Shown here: positions 25,147-34,280 of the stretch, piece by piece
How positions within the stretch are numbered: the first letter of the stretch is position 1
Layout of the letters: every line of letters starts with the position of its first letter
Origin: Pseudomonas putida
GTDB taxonomy: Bacteria; Pseudomonadota; Gammaproteobacteria; Pseudomonadales; Pseudomonadaceae
Assembly (NCBI RefSeq): GCF_009883635.2
Contig: NZ_CP026115.2
Location: forward strand, 3,348,001-3,412,000
Direction of reading: 5' to 3'
Length of the DNA: 64,000 nt
Position numbers and translations under genes: made by a program
The notes under the pieces: model-generated
What the model saw: the letters and a program-made list of their open reading frames with translations, nothing else
What the model was told of the DNA's origin: nothing
The model's database searches: none

Positions 25147-26292
25147 TCAGGCGCCCAGTTCGCGGACCAGCGAGTCGCGGGTGATCTCGCTGATCGACTT
25201 GGCGCCAGTCAGCACCATGGCCACGCGCATTTCCTTCTCGAACAGTTCGAGCAGGTTCTTCACCCCGGCCTGGCCGTGCACGGCCAGGGCCCAGAGGAAT
25301 GCGCGGCCGATCAGCACGGTGTCGGCACCGAGGGCGATCATGCGCACCACGTCGAGGCCGCTGCGGATGCCCGAGTCGGCAAGAATCTTCAGGTCGCCTT
25401 TGACCGCGTCGGCAATCGCCGGCAGGGCGCGGGCGCTAGACAGCACGCCGTCGAGCTGGCGGCCGCCGTGGTTGGACACGACGATGCCGTCGGCGCCGAA
25501 CTTGACCGCGTCACGGGCATCATCGGCGTCGAGGATGCCCTTGATGATCATCGGGCCTTCCCAGAATTCACGAATCCACTCCAGGTCCTTCCACGAGATC
25601 GACGGGTCGAAGTTGTTGCCCAGCCAGCCGATGTAGTCGGCAAGGCCCGTGGGGTTGCCGCGGTACTTGGAGATGTTGCCCAAGTCGTGCGGGCGGCCCA
25701 TCACGCCGACGTCCCACGCCCACTCGGGGTGAGTCATGGCCTGCAACACGCGGCGGATCGGGCCGTTCGCGCCGCTCATGCCGGAGTGGGCGTCGCGGTA
25801 GCGGGCGCCAGGCACCGGCATGTCGACGGTGAACACCAGGGTTTTAACACCGGCGGCCTTGGCCCGCTCCAGGGCGTTGCGCATGAAGCCGCGGTCCTTG
25901 AGCACGTACAGCTGGAACCACATCGGCCGGTCGATGGCGGGCGCCACTTCTTCGATCGGGCACACCGACACCGTCGACATGGTGAACGGAATGCCATGGG
26001 CCGCCGCCGCACGCGCCGCCTGCACTTCGCCACGGCGGGCGTACATGCCGGTAAGGCCCACCGGGGCCAGGGCCACGGGCATGCTCAGGGTCTCGTCGAA
26101 CAGCTTGGTTTCGAGGCTGAGCTCGGACATGTTCTTCAGTACGCGCTGGCGCAGGGCAATGCTGGCCAGGTCCGAGACGTTGTGGCGCAGGGTGTGCTCG
26201 GCGTAGGCGCCGCCGTCGGCGTAGTGGAAGAGGAAGGGGGGCAGCTTGCGTTGGGCCGCGGCGCGATAGTCGGTGGAGGCGGAAATGATCAT
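25147..26292 (-). CDS. lldD: L-lactate dehydrogenase, FMN-dependent
   Basis: The 381-residue protein matches LldD in length and in the FMN alpha-hydroxyacid oxidase motifs: [21 protein letters not shown] near the start, [20 protein letters not shown], and the signature [10 protein letters not shown] near residues 275-284 with the catalytic His. It oxidises L-lactate to pyruvate at the inner membrane and reduces quinone. It lies 63 bp downstream of lldP and 75 bp upstream of dld, so the three share a transcript and together allow growth on both lactate isomers. Confidence 0.95.
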   Translation of the reverse strand: MIISASTDYRAAAQRKLPPFLFHYADGGAYAEHTLRHNVSDLASIALRQRVLKNMSELSLETKLFDETLSMPVALAPVGLTGMYARRGEVQAARAAAAHGIPFTMSTVSVCPIEEVAPAIDRPMWFQLYVLKDRGFMRNALERAKAAGVKTLVFTVDMPVPGARYRDAHSGMSGANGPIRRVLQAMTHPEWAWDVGVMGRPHDLGNISKYRGNPTGLADYIGWLGNNFDPSISWKDLEWIREFWEGPMIIKGILDADDARDAVKFGADGIVVSNHGGRQLDGVLSSARALPAIADAVKGDLKILADSGIRSGLDVVRMIALGADTVLIGRAFLWALAVHGQAGVKNLLELFEKEMRVAMVLTGAKSISEITRDSLVRELGA

Positions 26293-26355
26293 GGATTCTC
26301 GCAGCGTGGGTTGAAGGAGATGCCGGGCGCGTGATGGCGCCCGGCCCCTTTCACT

Positions 26356-28026
26356 TTAGTGATGAACCAGCATGCCGGTCAGCCAATAGGCCTGGATCAA
26401 GGTGATCAGGCCGACGATGGTGGCGAAGAACAGGCTGTGCTTGACGGTGAAGCGGAACAGGTCGGATTCCTTGCCGACCAGGCCGGTGGCGGCGCAGGCC
26501 ACGGCGATCGACTGTGGCGAGATCATCTTGCCGGTCACGCCGCCGCTGGTGTTGGCCGCGACCAGCAGGGTGTCGTTGACCCCGATCTGGTGCGCGGTGG
26601 TGGCCTGCAGCGAGCTGAACAGGGCGTTGGACGAGGTGTCGGAGCCGGTCAGGAACACGCCCAACCAGCCGAGGAACGGCGAGAAGAACGGGAACGCGGC
26701 GCCCGTACCGGCCAGCACCAGGGCCATGGTCGAGGACATGCCCGAGTAGTTGGTGACGAAGGCGAAGGCCAGCACCATGCCGATCGACAGGATTGGCCAG
26801 CGCAGTTCCCAGAAGGTCTCCTTGAAAGTGGTCAGACCAGTTTTTAAGTTGATCTTCAGCACAGCCATGGAGATTAGTGCCGAGAGGAAGATTGCGGTGC
26901 CGGTGGCGGAGATCGGGTCGAGCTTGAACACCGCTGGCATGGCCGTCGGTGCGGTGACGATCGGCGCGGTCTTGATCACCAGTTGGTCGAGGTGTGGGAT
27001 GGCGAAGTTGAACACGAAGTTGTACATCGCGCCGCCCGGGGCGAAGGCCGCCTTGAACGGCTTCAGGGTCCAGATGGTGACCAGCACGGTGAGGATCAGG
27101 AACGGCGACCAGGCCTTGAAGATCTCGCCGAAACTGTAAGGGGTCGGCTGGCTGCCGCTCGGCTGCACCACGGCGGCGCCGACGCTGCCCTTGGCTTCGG
27201 AGAACGAGCGCTTGGGTTGCCAGACTTTCAGGAACAGCGTCAGGCAGATCAGGCTGGCCAGGGCTGAGGTAATGTCCGGCAGCTCAGGGCCGATGAAGTT
27301 CGAGGTGAAGTACTGGGTCACGGCGAAGCTCAGGCCGGCAACCAGGGCGGCAGGCCAGGTTTCTTTCACGCCGCGCAGGCCGTCCATCATGAACACCAGC
27401 CAGAACGGCACGAACAGCGACAGCAATGGCAGCTGGCGGCCAGTCATGGCGCCGATGTGGAAGGCGTCGATGCCGGTGACCTGGCCGGCCACGATGATCG
27501 GGATGCCCAAGGCGCCGAAGGCCACTGGTGCGGTGTTGGCGATCAGGCACAGGCCGGCGGCGTACAGCGGGTTGAAGCCCAGGCCCACCAGCAGCGCGGC
27601 AGTGATGGCCACCGGTGCGCCGAAGCCGGCGGCGCCTTCGAGGAAGGCGCCGAAGCAGAAGCCGATCAGCAGTACCTGCAGGCGCTGGTCGTCGGTGATC
27701 GACAGCACCGAGCTGCGGATCACTTCGAACTGGCCGCTCTTGACCGTGAGTTTGTACAGGAACACCGCGGCAACGATGATCCAGGCAATCGGCCAGAGGC
27801 CATAGAGGAAGCCATAACCTGCGGCAGCCAGGGCCATGTCGACAGGCATCTGGAAGGCAAAGATCGCCACCAGGATCGACAGGGCAAGGGTAATGCTGCC
27901 AGCTACGTGCCCTTTGAGGCGGAACACGGCCAGGGCCAGGAAGAAGAACACGATAGGAATGACCGCCGCCAGTGCGGACAGGCCGAGACTACCAAGCGGG
28001 GTATAGAGTTGTTGCCAGGTTTGCAT
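26356..28026 (-). CDS. lldP: L-lactate permease
   Basis: The 556-residue protein has the length and hydrophobic profile (12-14 helices) of the LctP family. Motifs include [20 protein letters not shown], a highly conserved LctP element, and [11 protein letters not shown] near the C-terminal third. It imports lactate with protons. It is the first gene of the lactate operon; its start is 46 bp from the LldR-type palindrome at 28072-28088 and the divergent lldR gene lies beyond, so repression in absence of lactate is expected. Confidence 0.95.
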   Translation of the reverse strand: MQTWQQLYTPLGSLGLSALAAVIPIVFFFLALAVFRLKGHVAGSITLALSILVAIFAFQMPVDMALAAAGYGFLYGLWPIAWIIVAAVFLYKLTVKSGQFEVIRSSVLSITDDQRLQVLLIGFCFGAFLEGAAGFGAPVAITAALLVGLGFNPLYAAGLCLIANTAPVAFGALGIPIIVAGQVTGIDAFHIGAMTGRQLPLLSLFVPFWLVFMMDGLRGVKETWPAALVAGLSFAVTQYFTSNFIGPELPDITSALASLICLTLFLKVWQPKRSFSEAKGSVGAAVVQPSGSQPTPYSFGEIFKAWSPFLILTVLVTIWTLKPFKAAFAPGGAMYNFVFNFAIPHLDQLVIKTAPIVTAPTAMPAVFKLDPISATGTAIFLSALISMAVLKINLKTGLTTFKETFWELRWPILSIGMVLAFAFVTNYSGMSSTMALVLAGTGAAFPFFSPFLGWLGVFLTGSDTSSNALFSSLQATTAHQIGVNDTLLVAANTSGGVTGKMISPQSIAVACAATGLVGKESDLFRFTVKHSLFFATIVGLITLIQAYWLTGMLVHH

Positions 28027-28071
28027 ATGGGGTGGCCCCTAATTGTTGTTGGTCAGGCACTGGCATTGGAT

Positions 28072-28088
28072 AATTGGTAAGACCAATT
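28072..28088. promoter_or_regulatory. LldR operator
   Basis: AATTGGT-AAG-ACCAATT is a perfect 7-bp inverted repeat with a 3-base centre, matching the GntR/FadR-type LldR binding pattern (TNGTNNNACNA core). It lies in the divergent lldR-lldP intergenic region, 46 bp upstream of lldP. Confidence 0.85.
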
Positions 28089-28282
28089 TACAATGGCTGG
28101 TCGCTAGGTTAAAAGCGCTGTCGTGGGTGTGTCAATTTGTCCTGTGCAAAACTTTGGTCGCGGGTCGATGAACGGACAGCTGCTTCCTTGCGAAAACCGT
28201 CGGCTGATGCGTGCTGGCGCGGCGCGGATCGGCGAGAATAGGCGCCCCCTGAAATTGGCCGGGGATTTGTGGAGAGCATGTG

Positions 28283-29050
28283 ATGGTTTTTGATCAGGTC
28301 CGCCAACGGCGCCTGTCCGACGACATCGTCGATCGGTTGGAAGGGATGATTCTGGAAGGCACGCTGACCTCTGGGCAGCGGCTGCCGGCCGAGCGCGTCC
28401 TGGCCGAGCAATTCGGTGTGTCGCGCCCGTCACTGCGTGAGGCGATCCAGAAGCTGGTGGCCAAGGGGCTGCTGGTGAGCCGCCAGGGTGGCGGCAATTA
28501 CGTGGCCGAATCGCTCGGCTCGACCTTCAGCGACCCATTGCTGCAACTGCTTGAACACAGTGCCGAAGCGCAGCGCGACCTGCTCGAGTTTCGCCATACC
28601 CTGGAGGCGTCATGCGCCTATTACGCGGCCCAGCGCGCCACCGAGCCTGATCGTACGCGGCTGAAGGCGGCGTTCGATACCTTGCAGGATTGCTATGCGC
28701 GGGCCGACGAGGTGACGCGGGCGGAGGAGGGCGCGGCCGATGCACGTTTCCACCTGGCGATTGCCGAGGCCAGCCATAACGCGGTGTTGCTGCATACGAT
28801 TCGTGGCTTGTTCGACCTGCTCAAGCGCAATGTGGTGACCAACATTGGCGGCATGTACCAGCAGCGTACGGAAACACGCGACATGCTGATCAGTCAGCAT
28901 CGTGAGTTGTACCTGGCGATTGTCGAGGGCCGGGCGGAGGATGCGCGAGAGGTATCCAGCCGGCACATTCTGTATGTGCAGGAAGTGCTGGAAGAGGCGC
29001 AGGATGAGGCCCAAAGGGTGGCGCGGGCAGAGCGGCGCAGCGGGCGCTGA
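28283..29050 (+). CDS. lldR: Lactate-responsive GntR/FadR regulator
   Basis: The 255-residue protein has the winged helix in residues 5-75 (DDIVDRLEGMILEGTLTSGQRLPAERVLAEQFGVSRPSLREA) and an all-helical FCD domain in about 90-235. It is the repressor/activator of the divergent lldP-lldD-dld operon in pseudomonads; lactate binding relieves repression. A GTG at 28280 also opens the frame, but the ATG at 28283 has the better spacing from GGAGAG. A pair of inverted REP units follows its stop. Confidence 0.92.
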   Translation: MVFDQVRQRRLSDDIVDRLEGMILEGTLTSGQRLPAERVLAEQFGVSRPSLREAIQKLVAKGLLVSRQGGGNYVAESLGSTFSDPLLQLLEHSAEAQRDLLEFRHTLEASCAYYAAQRATEPDRTRLKAAFDTLQDCYARADEVTRAEEGAADARFHLAIAEASHNAVLLHTIRGLFDLLKRNVVTNIGGMYQQRTETRDMLISQHRELYLAIVEGRAEDAREVSSRHILYVQEVLEEAQDEAQRVARAERRSGR

Positions 29051-29068
29051 GCATCGTATCGCGGTTCA

Positions 29069-29185
29069 TGTGGGAGCGGCCTCGTGTCGCGAAAGGGCTG
29101 CGAAGCGGCCCTAAGGTCTCAGCTTCGCAGCTTGATCTGCCGGGGCCGCTTCGCGGCCCTTTCGCGACACAAGGCCGCTCCCACA
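29069..29185. repeat. Inverted REP pair between lldR and smpB
   Basis: The left unit begins TGTGGGAGCGGCC and the right unit ends GGCCGCTCCCACA. The units share TCGCGAAAGGGC/GCCCTTTCGCGA and are in opposite orientation. The element fills almost the whole gap between the convergent lldR and smpB genes and likely separates their transcripts. Confidence 0.85.
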
Positions 29186-29205
29186 GAGGCCGGGCAGGGC
29201 AGGGA

Positions 29206-29688
29206 TTACTCTTCCTTGCCCTTGTTCCGCACCGCACGCTGCAGCTCGCGGTTGGAGTCGCGTTCGCGCATGGTGTCGCGCTTGTCGAACTCCTTCTTGC
29301 CCTTGCCAAGCGCGATCTCGCACTTGATCAGGTGCTTGCTCCAGTACAGCGCCAAGGCCACGCAGGTGTAGCCCTTCTGCGCCACGGCGGCTTCCACGCG
29401 CTCGAGCTCGCGCTTGTTCAGCAGCAGCTTGCGGGTGCGCATGGGGTCGGCGATGACGTGGGTGCTGGCGGCGGTCAGCGGGGTGATGTGGCTGCCGAAC
29501 AGCCAGGCTTCGCCATCCTTGAGCAGCACGTAGCTGTCGGTCAGGTGCGCTTTGCCGGCCCGCAGGCTCTTTACTTCCCAACCGGACAGGACCAGCCCGG
29601 CCTCGAACTTGTGTTCGATGAAGTAATCGTGTCGCGCTTTTTTGTTTTGCGCGATGGTCCCGGTCGGATGTTTCTTTTGTTTAGCCAT
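29206..29688 (-). CDS. smpB: SsrA-binding protein
   Basis: The 160-residue protein matches Smp[33 protein letters not shown] at residues 12-43 forms the OB-fold core that binds tmRNA, and the basic C-terminal tail ([21 protein letters not shown]) enters the mRNA channel of stalled ribosomes. It works with the tmRNA at 21287-21678 in the same window. It is divergent from ratA across 163 bp, as is usual in gammaproteobacteria. Confidence 0.96.
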   Translation of the reverse strand: MAKQKKHPTGTIAQNKKARHDYFIEHKFEAGLVLSGWEVKSLRAGKAHLTDSYVLLKDGEAWLFGSHITPLTAASTHVIADPMRTRKLLLNKRELERVEAAVAQKGYTCVALALYWSKHLIKCEIALGKGKKEFDKRDTMRERDSNRELQRAVRNKGKEE

Positions 29689-29851
29689 AGGGGCGGCATT
29701 ATAGGCAAGTCATCGCGCGGTCGGCTACGGGATTTCGGTGTGCTTGAGCGACTGCAATGAATACCGGACAATACAGGGCCTGTTCTATGCACAGAACCTG
29801 TTTTCGGCACGCTGCGAAGCGCCGCCACCCAGCCTTGGAAGTGACGCCTGG

Positions 29852-30292
29852 ATGACTACCCATATTCAACGTTCCGCCCTGCTGCCGTACCCTGCCCAGG
29901 CGCTCTACGAACTGGTCAATGATGTGGCCAGCTACCCTGAATTTCTGCCCTGGTGCTCGGCGTCGACGGTGATCGAGGCCAGCGACACTCACATGCGGGC
30001 GAAGCTGGAAGTGGCCAAGGGCGGCATGAGCCAGCAGTTCGTCACCCGCAATGTGCTGGTGCCGGGGCAGTCCATCGAGATGAACCTGGAAGAGGGGCCG
30101 TTCACTCAGCTGCATGGCCTGTGGGTGTTCAAGCCGCTCGGTGAAAAGGCCTGCAAGATCAGCTTGGACCTGACCTTCGACTACGCCGGAGCAATCGTGC
30201 GTGCCACGCTTGGGCCGCTGTTCAACCAGGCGGCCAATACCTTGGTGGACGCGTTCTGCCAGCGTGCCAAGCAGCTCAATGGTCAAGGTTGA
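29852..30292 (+). CDS. ratA: RatA-type START/polyketide-cyclase-fold protein
   Basis: The 146-residue protein carries the SRPBCC/COQ10-like domain (SALLPYPAQALYELVNDVASYPEFLPWC at residues 8-35). Relatives are described as ribosome-association toxin RatA or as coenzyme-Q-binding COQ10 homologues; either function is possible here. The ATG at 29852 follows TTGGAAGTGA and begins the conserved domain; longer frames starting at 29738 lack a good site. The gene overlaps rnfH by 14 bases, so the two are cotranslated. Confidence 0.88.
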   Translation: MTTHIQRSALLPYPAQALYELVNDVASYPEFLPWCSASTVIEASDTHMRAKLEVAKGGMSQQFVTRNVLVPGQSIEMNLEEGPFTQLHGLWVFKPLGEKACKISLDLTFDYAGAIVRATLGPLFNQAANTLVDAFCQRAKQLNGQG

Positions 30293-30569
30293 AGTGGCCT
30301 ACGCCACGGCCGAGCGCCAGTGGCTGTTGGTTTGTGACGTGCCGGATGGGACCACTGTGCGTGAAGCGTTGCGCCTGTCCGGGATTGCCGCGCAGGTCGG
30401 CGGGCTGAATGTCGAGGAATGCCCGGTGGGCATTTTCGGCAAGGTGGTCGCGGATGCGCACGAGCGTGTGGTCGAGGAGGGGGAGCGCCTGGAGATCTAC
30501 CGGCCTCTGCTGATCGACCCGATCGAGGCGCGCAGGCAGCGTGCTGCGCAGGCCAAGGCCAAGCGCTAG
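30279..30569 (+). CDS. rnfH: RnfH-family ubiquitin-like protein
   Basis: The 96-residue protein is a small beta-grasp protein of the RnfH family (VKVEVAYATAERQWLLVCDVPDGTTVREAL), with the typical end RPLLIDPIEARRQRA. It starts at an ATG inside the last codons of ratA, the usual ratA-rnfH arrangement. Function in the cell is unknown; the RnfH name derives from linkage to rnf genes in other bacteria, which are not present here. A bidirectional terminator follows and separates it from the convergent bamE. Confidence 0.88.
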   Translation: MVKVEVAYATAERQWLLVCDVPDGTTVREALRLSGIAAQVGGLNVEECPVGIFGKVVADAHERVVEEGERLEIYRPLLIDPIEARRQRAAQAKAKR

Positions 30570-30586
30570 CTGCTCTGGCAGGCAAC

Positions 30587-30616
30587 AAAAAGCCCGGACC
30601 ATGGTCCGGGCTTTTT
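30587..30616. terminator. Bidirectional terminator between rnfH and bamE
   Basis: AAAAAGCCCGGACC and GGTCCGGGCTTTTT form a perfect 14-bp inverted repeat around AT, with A-tract and T-tract on either side. It serves rnfH on the plus strand and bamE on the minus strand. Confidence 0.93.
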
Positions 30617-30630
30617 CGTCTGGCCGGCAA

Positions 30631-31164
30631 TTACTGCGGCGAGGTTTCCAGCGGTGCCGGCGTCGGCACTGGGGTGGTCTCGATGGTATCGATCTCGCGC
30701 TGGATGGATTCTTCCGTCGAGCCTGGCTTGGCTGGCTTCTCTTCCGGTTGCGGCTTGGCTTGCTCTGGCTGGGTGGCCGGGCTGACCGTGGTGTTGCTGC
30801 TGCCACCGAGGATTTCCTGGTCGCGGCTTACACCTGGCATGAAGTCGCCGGACAGGCTGACCAACTGGTCGCTGTCGTTGAAGAAGATACTCATGCGTTC
30901 CTGCTGGCGTTTGCCGCCACCAGGTTGCAGGCTGTACAGGTAGTCCCAACGGTTGGTGTTGAAAGTGTCCTGCAGCAACGGGTTGCCCATGATAAACCTT
31001 ACTTGCCGGCGGGTCATTCCGGGGCGTAATTGGTCTATCATGTCTTGCGTGACGACATTGCCCTGCTGGATGTCGATTTTGTAAACCCCGGGAAACGAGC
31101 AACCGGCGAGTGCGAGCAGTCCCGCGAGGGCGAGGCTGTTTAGCAAGAGCTTGGTGTTTTGCAT
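30631..31164 (-). CDS. bamE: Outer membrane assembly lipoprotein BamE (SmpA/OmlA)
   Basis: From the ATG at 31164 the protein is 177 residues and begins with a lipoprotein signal peptide ending LALAGC at the lipobox. The BamE domain follows ([32 protein letters not shown] at about 28-59). It is part of the BAM complex that inserts beta-barrel proteins in the outer membrane. The C-terminal tail from about residue 130 is rich in Pro, Glu and Thr and longer than in enteric BamE. A start at 31197 would place a non-hydrophobic stretch ahead of the signal and is not preferred. It is divergent from fur. Confidence 0.92.
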   Translation of the reverse strand: MQNTKLLLNSLALAGLLALAGCSFPGVYKIDIQQGNVVTQDMIDQLRPGMTRRQVRFIMGNPLLQDTFNTNRWDYLYSLQPGGGKRQQERMSIFFNDSDQLVSLSGDFMPGVSRDQEILGGSSNTTVSPATQPEQAKPQPEEKPAKPGSTEESIQREIDTIETTPVPTPAPLETSPQ

Positions 31165-31261
31165 CGGTGGGCGACTTCCACTATCTTGGCTGGACAACGT
31201 AAACCCCGATCATACCCGTATTAAGAGAAGCTGCGAAGCAGCATCGGCGAGAAAGCTGACC

Positions 31262-31666
31262 ATGGTTGAAAATAGCGAATTGCGCAAAGCCGGTCTCAAG
31301 GTGACCCTGCCTCGAGTCAAGATCCTTCAGATGCTCGACTCCACCGAGCAACGTCACATGAGCGCCGAGGATGTTTACAAGGCGCTGATGGAGGCTGGCG
31401 AGGACGTCGGTCTGGCAACCGTCTATCGCGTACTGACCCAGTTCGAAGCAGCTGGCTTGGTGGTGCGCCATAACTTCGACGGTGGCCACGCGGTGTTCGA
31501 GCTGGCTGACGGCGGTCACCACGACCATATGGTCAACGTGGAGACCAGTGAAGTCATCGAGTTCATGGACGCTGAAATCGAGCGCCGCCAGAAAGAGATC
31601 GTGGCCGAGCATGGCTACGAGCTCGTGGACCACAATCTGGTTCTTTATGTGCGTAAGAAAAAGTAA
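31262..31666 (+). CDS. fur: Ferric uptake regulator
   Basis: The 134-residue protein has the winged-helix DNA-binding half (GLKVTLPRVKILQMLDS, then VGLATVYRVLTQFEAAGLV) and a C-terminal metal-binding half with HHDHMV near 86-91 and a His/Glu site near 100-125. With Fe(II) it represses iron-uptake genes. Unusually, no cysteine occurs anywhere in the sequence, so the Cys4 structural Zn site of E. coli-type Fur is absent; this is in line with pseudomonad Fur proteins, which keep few or no cysteines. It is divergent from bamE across 97 bp and ends at a bidirectional terminator shared with recN. Confidence 0.95.
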   Translation: MVENSELRKAGLKVTLPRVKILQMLDSTEQRHMSAEDVYKALMEAGEDVGLATVYRVLTQFEAAGLVVRHNFDGGHAVFELADGGHHDHMVNVETSEVIEFMDAEIERRQKEIVAEHGYELVDHNLVLYVRKKK

Positions 31667-31687
31667 CGATTTAGCTCGTTATGAATA

Positions 31688-31715
31688 ACAAAGGCGACCT
31701 TCGGGTCGCCTTTGT
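31688..31715. terminator. Bidirectional terminator between fur and recN
   Basis: ACAAAGGCGACC and GGTCGCCTTTGT form a 12-bp perfect stem with a TTCG tetraloop. T residues follow on the plus side; the A-tract on the left gives a short T-run on the minus side. Confidence 0.85.
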
Positions 31716-31758
31716 GCTTTCTGGAATAGTGCAACAGGTAGCAGTGCGTGCGTCAGGG

Positions 31759-33432
31759 TCAGGCCTTGCCGGAAACCACCATCTTGCGCGCATGTGCCAG
31801 GGATTCCTTGGTCAGGTCGATGCCGCCCAGCATGCGCGCCACTTCCTCGACCCGTTCGCGCTTGCCCAGGCTGGCTACTGCGGTGTGGGTGGTATCGCTG
31901 TTGCGCACCTTGTGCACGAACAGGTGATGGTGCCCTTGCGCAGCCACCTGGGGCAGGTGCGTCACGGTCAGGACCTGGCCGCGCTCGCCCAGGCGACGCA
32001 GCAACTGGCCGACGATTTCGGCCGTTGGACCGCCGATGCCGACGTCCACTTCGTCGAACACCAGGGTGGGAATGCGCGAGGTCTGCGCGGTGATTACCTG
32101 GATCGCCAGGCTGATGCGTGACAGCTCGCCCCCGGACGCCACCTTGGCCAGGCCCTTGAGTGGCTGCCCAGGGTTGGCGCTGACCAGCAGTTCGATCTGC
32201 TCCAGGCCGTGCGGTGACAGGTCGTTGCCTTCGTTGGGGGTGAGTTCGATGCAGAACCGACCGCCCGGCATGCCCAGGCGCTGAATCTCCTGCTCCACGG
32301 CGACGGCCAGCTGTTTGGCGGCCTGCTGACGCAGGGCGCTCAGTTCCAGCGCCTTCTCTTTATAGTGCTGGGCAAAGGCGCCAAGCTCCTCGCCCAGGCG
32401 TTCGATCGACTCGTCACTGGCGTTCAGGCCTTCGAGTTCGTCCATCAGCTGCTGCTGCAGGTGCGGCAGCTCGGTGGGATGCACGCGGTGCTTGCGCGCC
32501 AGGGTGTAGATCGTGTCGAGGCGCTCTTCCAGGGCTTGCAGGCGCATGGGGTCGGCATCGAAGTTGTCGAGGAAGCGGTTGAGCTCGCCCATCGCTTCTT
32601 CAACCTGGATTTGTGCGCTGGCAATCATGTTCGCGGCCTCGCCCAGCGCGCGCGGGGCGTTTGCTGCGGCGCCAAGGCGGTTGAGGCTGGAGGTGAGTGC
32701 GCTGAGCACGTTGCCCGAATCACTCTCGCTGCACTGGTCGATGACTTGCCGGCAGATGCCGAACAGGGCTTCGGCGTTGGTCAGGTTCTTGTGTTCCTGT
32801 TCCAGTTGCTCCAGTTCGTTTTCGCCCAGGCCGAGGTTGTCGAGTTCTTCAAGCTGGTAGCTCAGCAGCTGATGGCGGGCGCGTTGCTCGTCGCCGGAAT
32901 TGCTCAGCCGCTCGAGCTCCAGGCGGGTCTGGTTCCAGCGCTTGGCGGCAAGCTGCACCTGGCGGGCCAGGTCGATGGCGCCGGCGTATTCGTCCACCAG
33001 GCGGCGGTGGGTGTCGGTCTTCAGCAGCGACTGGTGTTCATGCTGGCTGTGGATGTCGATCAGCAGCTCACCGAGCGCCTTGAGGTCGCCGAGCGGGCAG
33101 GGTGTGCCGTTGATGTAGCCACGGCTGCGGCCTTCGGCGGTGATGACCCGGCGCAGGATGCACAGCCCGTCGTTGTCCAGGTCACGCTCGGCCAGCCAGG
33201 CATGGGCTTCGGGGATGTCCACCAGGTCGAACGTGGCCAGAATGTCCGCCTTGTCGGTGCCGGGGCGCACCACGCCGCTGTCGGCACGGTCGCCCAGGGC
33301 CAGGCCGAGGGCATCGAGCATGATCGATTTGCCCGCGCCGGTCTCGCCGGTGATGACCGACATGCCGCGGGCGATTTCGAGGTCGAGGTGTTCGACGATG
33401 GCGTAGTTGTGGATGGACAGGTGCACCAGCAT
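31759..33432 (-). CDS. recN: DNA repair protein RecN
   Basis: The 557-residue protein is SMC-like. The N-terminus [35 protein letters not shown] includes Walker A near residues 30-37, a coiled-coil region rich in Glu/Leu/Gln occupies about 150-370, and the C-terminal part has [11 protein letters not shown] (ABC-type signature) and [12 protein letters not shown] (Walker B). It helps hold broken chromosome ends together in double-strand-break repair. It is divergent from grpE across about 190 bp that carry a sigma-32 promoter. No LexA box is recognised in the short sequence I checked upstream. Confidence 0.95.
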   Translation of the reverse strand: MLVHLSIHNYAIVEHLDLEIARGMSVITGETGAGKSIMLDALGLALGDRADSGVVRPGTDKADILATFDLVDIPEAHAWLAERDLDNDGLCILRRVITAEGRSRGYINGTPCPLGDLKALGELLIDIHSQHEHQSLLKTDTHRRLVDEYAGAIDLARQVQLAAKRWNQTRLELERLSNSGDEQRARHQLLSYQLEELDNLGLGENELEQLEQEHKNLTNAEALFGICRQVIDQCSESDSGNVLSALTSSLNRLGAAANAPRALGEAANMIASAQIQVEEAMGELNRFLDNFDADPMRLQALEERLDTIYTLARKHRVHPTELPHLQQQLMDELEGLNASDESIERLGEELGAFAQHYKEKALELSALRQQAAKQLAVAVEQEIQRLGMPGGRFCIELTPNEGNDLSPHGLEQIELLVSANPGQPLKGLAKVASGGELSRISLAIQVITAQTSRIPTLVFDEVDVGIGGPTAEIVGQLLRRLGERGQVLTVTHLPQVAAQGHHHLFVHKVRNSDTTHTAVASLGKRERVEEVARMLGGIDLTKESLAHARKMVVSGKA

Positions 33433-33538
33433 GGGGGCGGCTCCCGAAGTTCAGGTCTGGTTATTTATACAGTACTTTTTTCAGCCCTGCCAATGCCCTC
33501 TGGCGGATTCTGTTGCGGCCTGCAAAACCCACTTGCCC

Positions 33539-33567
33539 CTTGAAGCTGGTTTTTCCGGCCCCATATA
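33539..33567 (+). promoter_or_regulatory. Sigma-32 heat-shock promoter of grpE
   Basis: CTTGAA at 33539-33544, a 14-bp spacer and CCCCATATA from 33559 match the RpoH consensus exactly. It lies about 57 bp upstream of the grpE ATG. Confidence 0.9.
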
Positions 33568-33623
33568 GCCGGCAGACACGGCGAGCTTTGCTCGTACAAC
33601 AGAAATTGCGGAGGAGAGAACCC

Positions 33624-34178
33624 ATGGCTGACGAACAGCTGAATGAAAAAGACCTTAACGCCGAAGAGGCTGGTGCAGTGGATAACGGCGCCCGCGTTCA
33701 GGAGCTCGAGGAGCAGCTGGCCGCCGCCAAGGATCAGTCCCTGCGTGTTGCTGCCGAAGCGCAGAACAGCATTCGCCGCGCCGAGCAGGAAGTCGACAAG
33801 GCCCGCAAGTTCGCCCTCGAGAAGTTCGCTGGCGACCTGCTGCCGGTGATCGACAGCCTGGAGCTGGCCCTGGCGCACTCCAGTGCCGAAGACGAACAGG
33901 TCAAGACCATCCGTGACGGCGTCGAGCTGACCCTGAAAATGTTCCAGGACACCCTCAAGCGCTACAACCTAGAAGCCATCGAGCCGCACGGCCAGCCATT
34001 CAACCCTGAGCACCACCAGGCCATGGCCATGCAGGAAAACGCTGACGTCGAGCCGAACAGCGTGCTGAACGTGTTCCAGAAGGGCTACCTGCTTAACGGT
34101 CGCCTGCTGCGCCCCGCCATGGTGGTGGTGAGCAAGGCTCCGGCTGCCCCGCAACCTTCTATCGATGAGAAGGCTTGA
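33624..34178 (+). CDS. grpE: Nucleotide exchange factor GrpE
   Basis: The 184-residue protein has an acidic N-terminal coiled coil ([30 protein letters not shown]) and the C-terminal GrpE beta domain ([12 protein letters not shown] near 131, [25 protein letters not shown] near 148-172). It releases ADP from DnaK. The ATG at 33624 follows a strong GAGGAGAG site. Upstream is a sigma-32 promoter; a second one spans its stop codon and serves dnaK. It leads the grpE-dnaK-dnaJ order. Confidence 0.96.
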   Translation: MADEQLNEKDLNAEEAGAVDNGARVQELEEQLAAAKDQSLRVAAEAQNSIRRAEQEVDKARKFALEKFAGDLLPVIDSLELALAHSSAEDEQVKTIRDGVELTLKMFQDTLKRYNLEAIEPHGQPFNPEHHQAMAMQENADVEPNSVLNVFQKGYLLNGRLLRPAMVVVSKAPAAPQPSIDEKA

Positions 34179-34202
34179 AATCTGTCGGGTCATCCCCATC
34201 TA
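34174..34202 (+). promoter_or_regulatory. Sigma-32 heat-shock promoter of dnaK, overlapping grpE stop
   Basis: CTTGAA at 34174-34179 overlaps the grpE stop codon TGA; after a 14-bp spacer comes CCCCATCTA from 34194. This repeats the architecture of the grpE promoter, so dnaK can be induced independently of it. The dnaK ATG is about 79 bp downstream. Confidence 0.9.
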
Positions 34203-34280
34203 GGTGTCAAGCGTTCAAGTATTACCGCAGTTGGCCATAAGTAGCCGCTGCCACCAAATTCAAGTTTCGGGAGAGTAAAC

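Noticed and set aside
24424..26334. 636-codon plus-strand frame over dld/lldD
   Set aside because: Antisense to the well-supported dld and lldD genes, with no recognisable domain.
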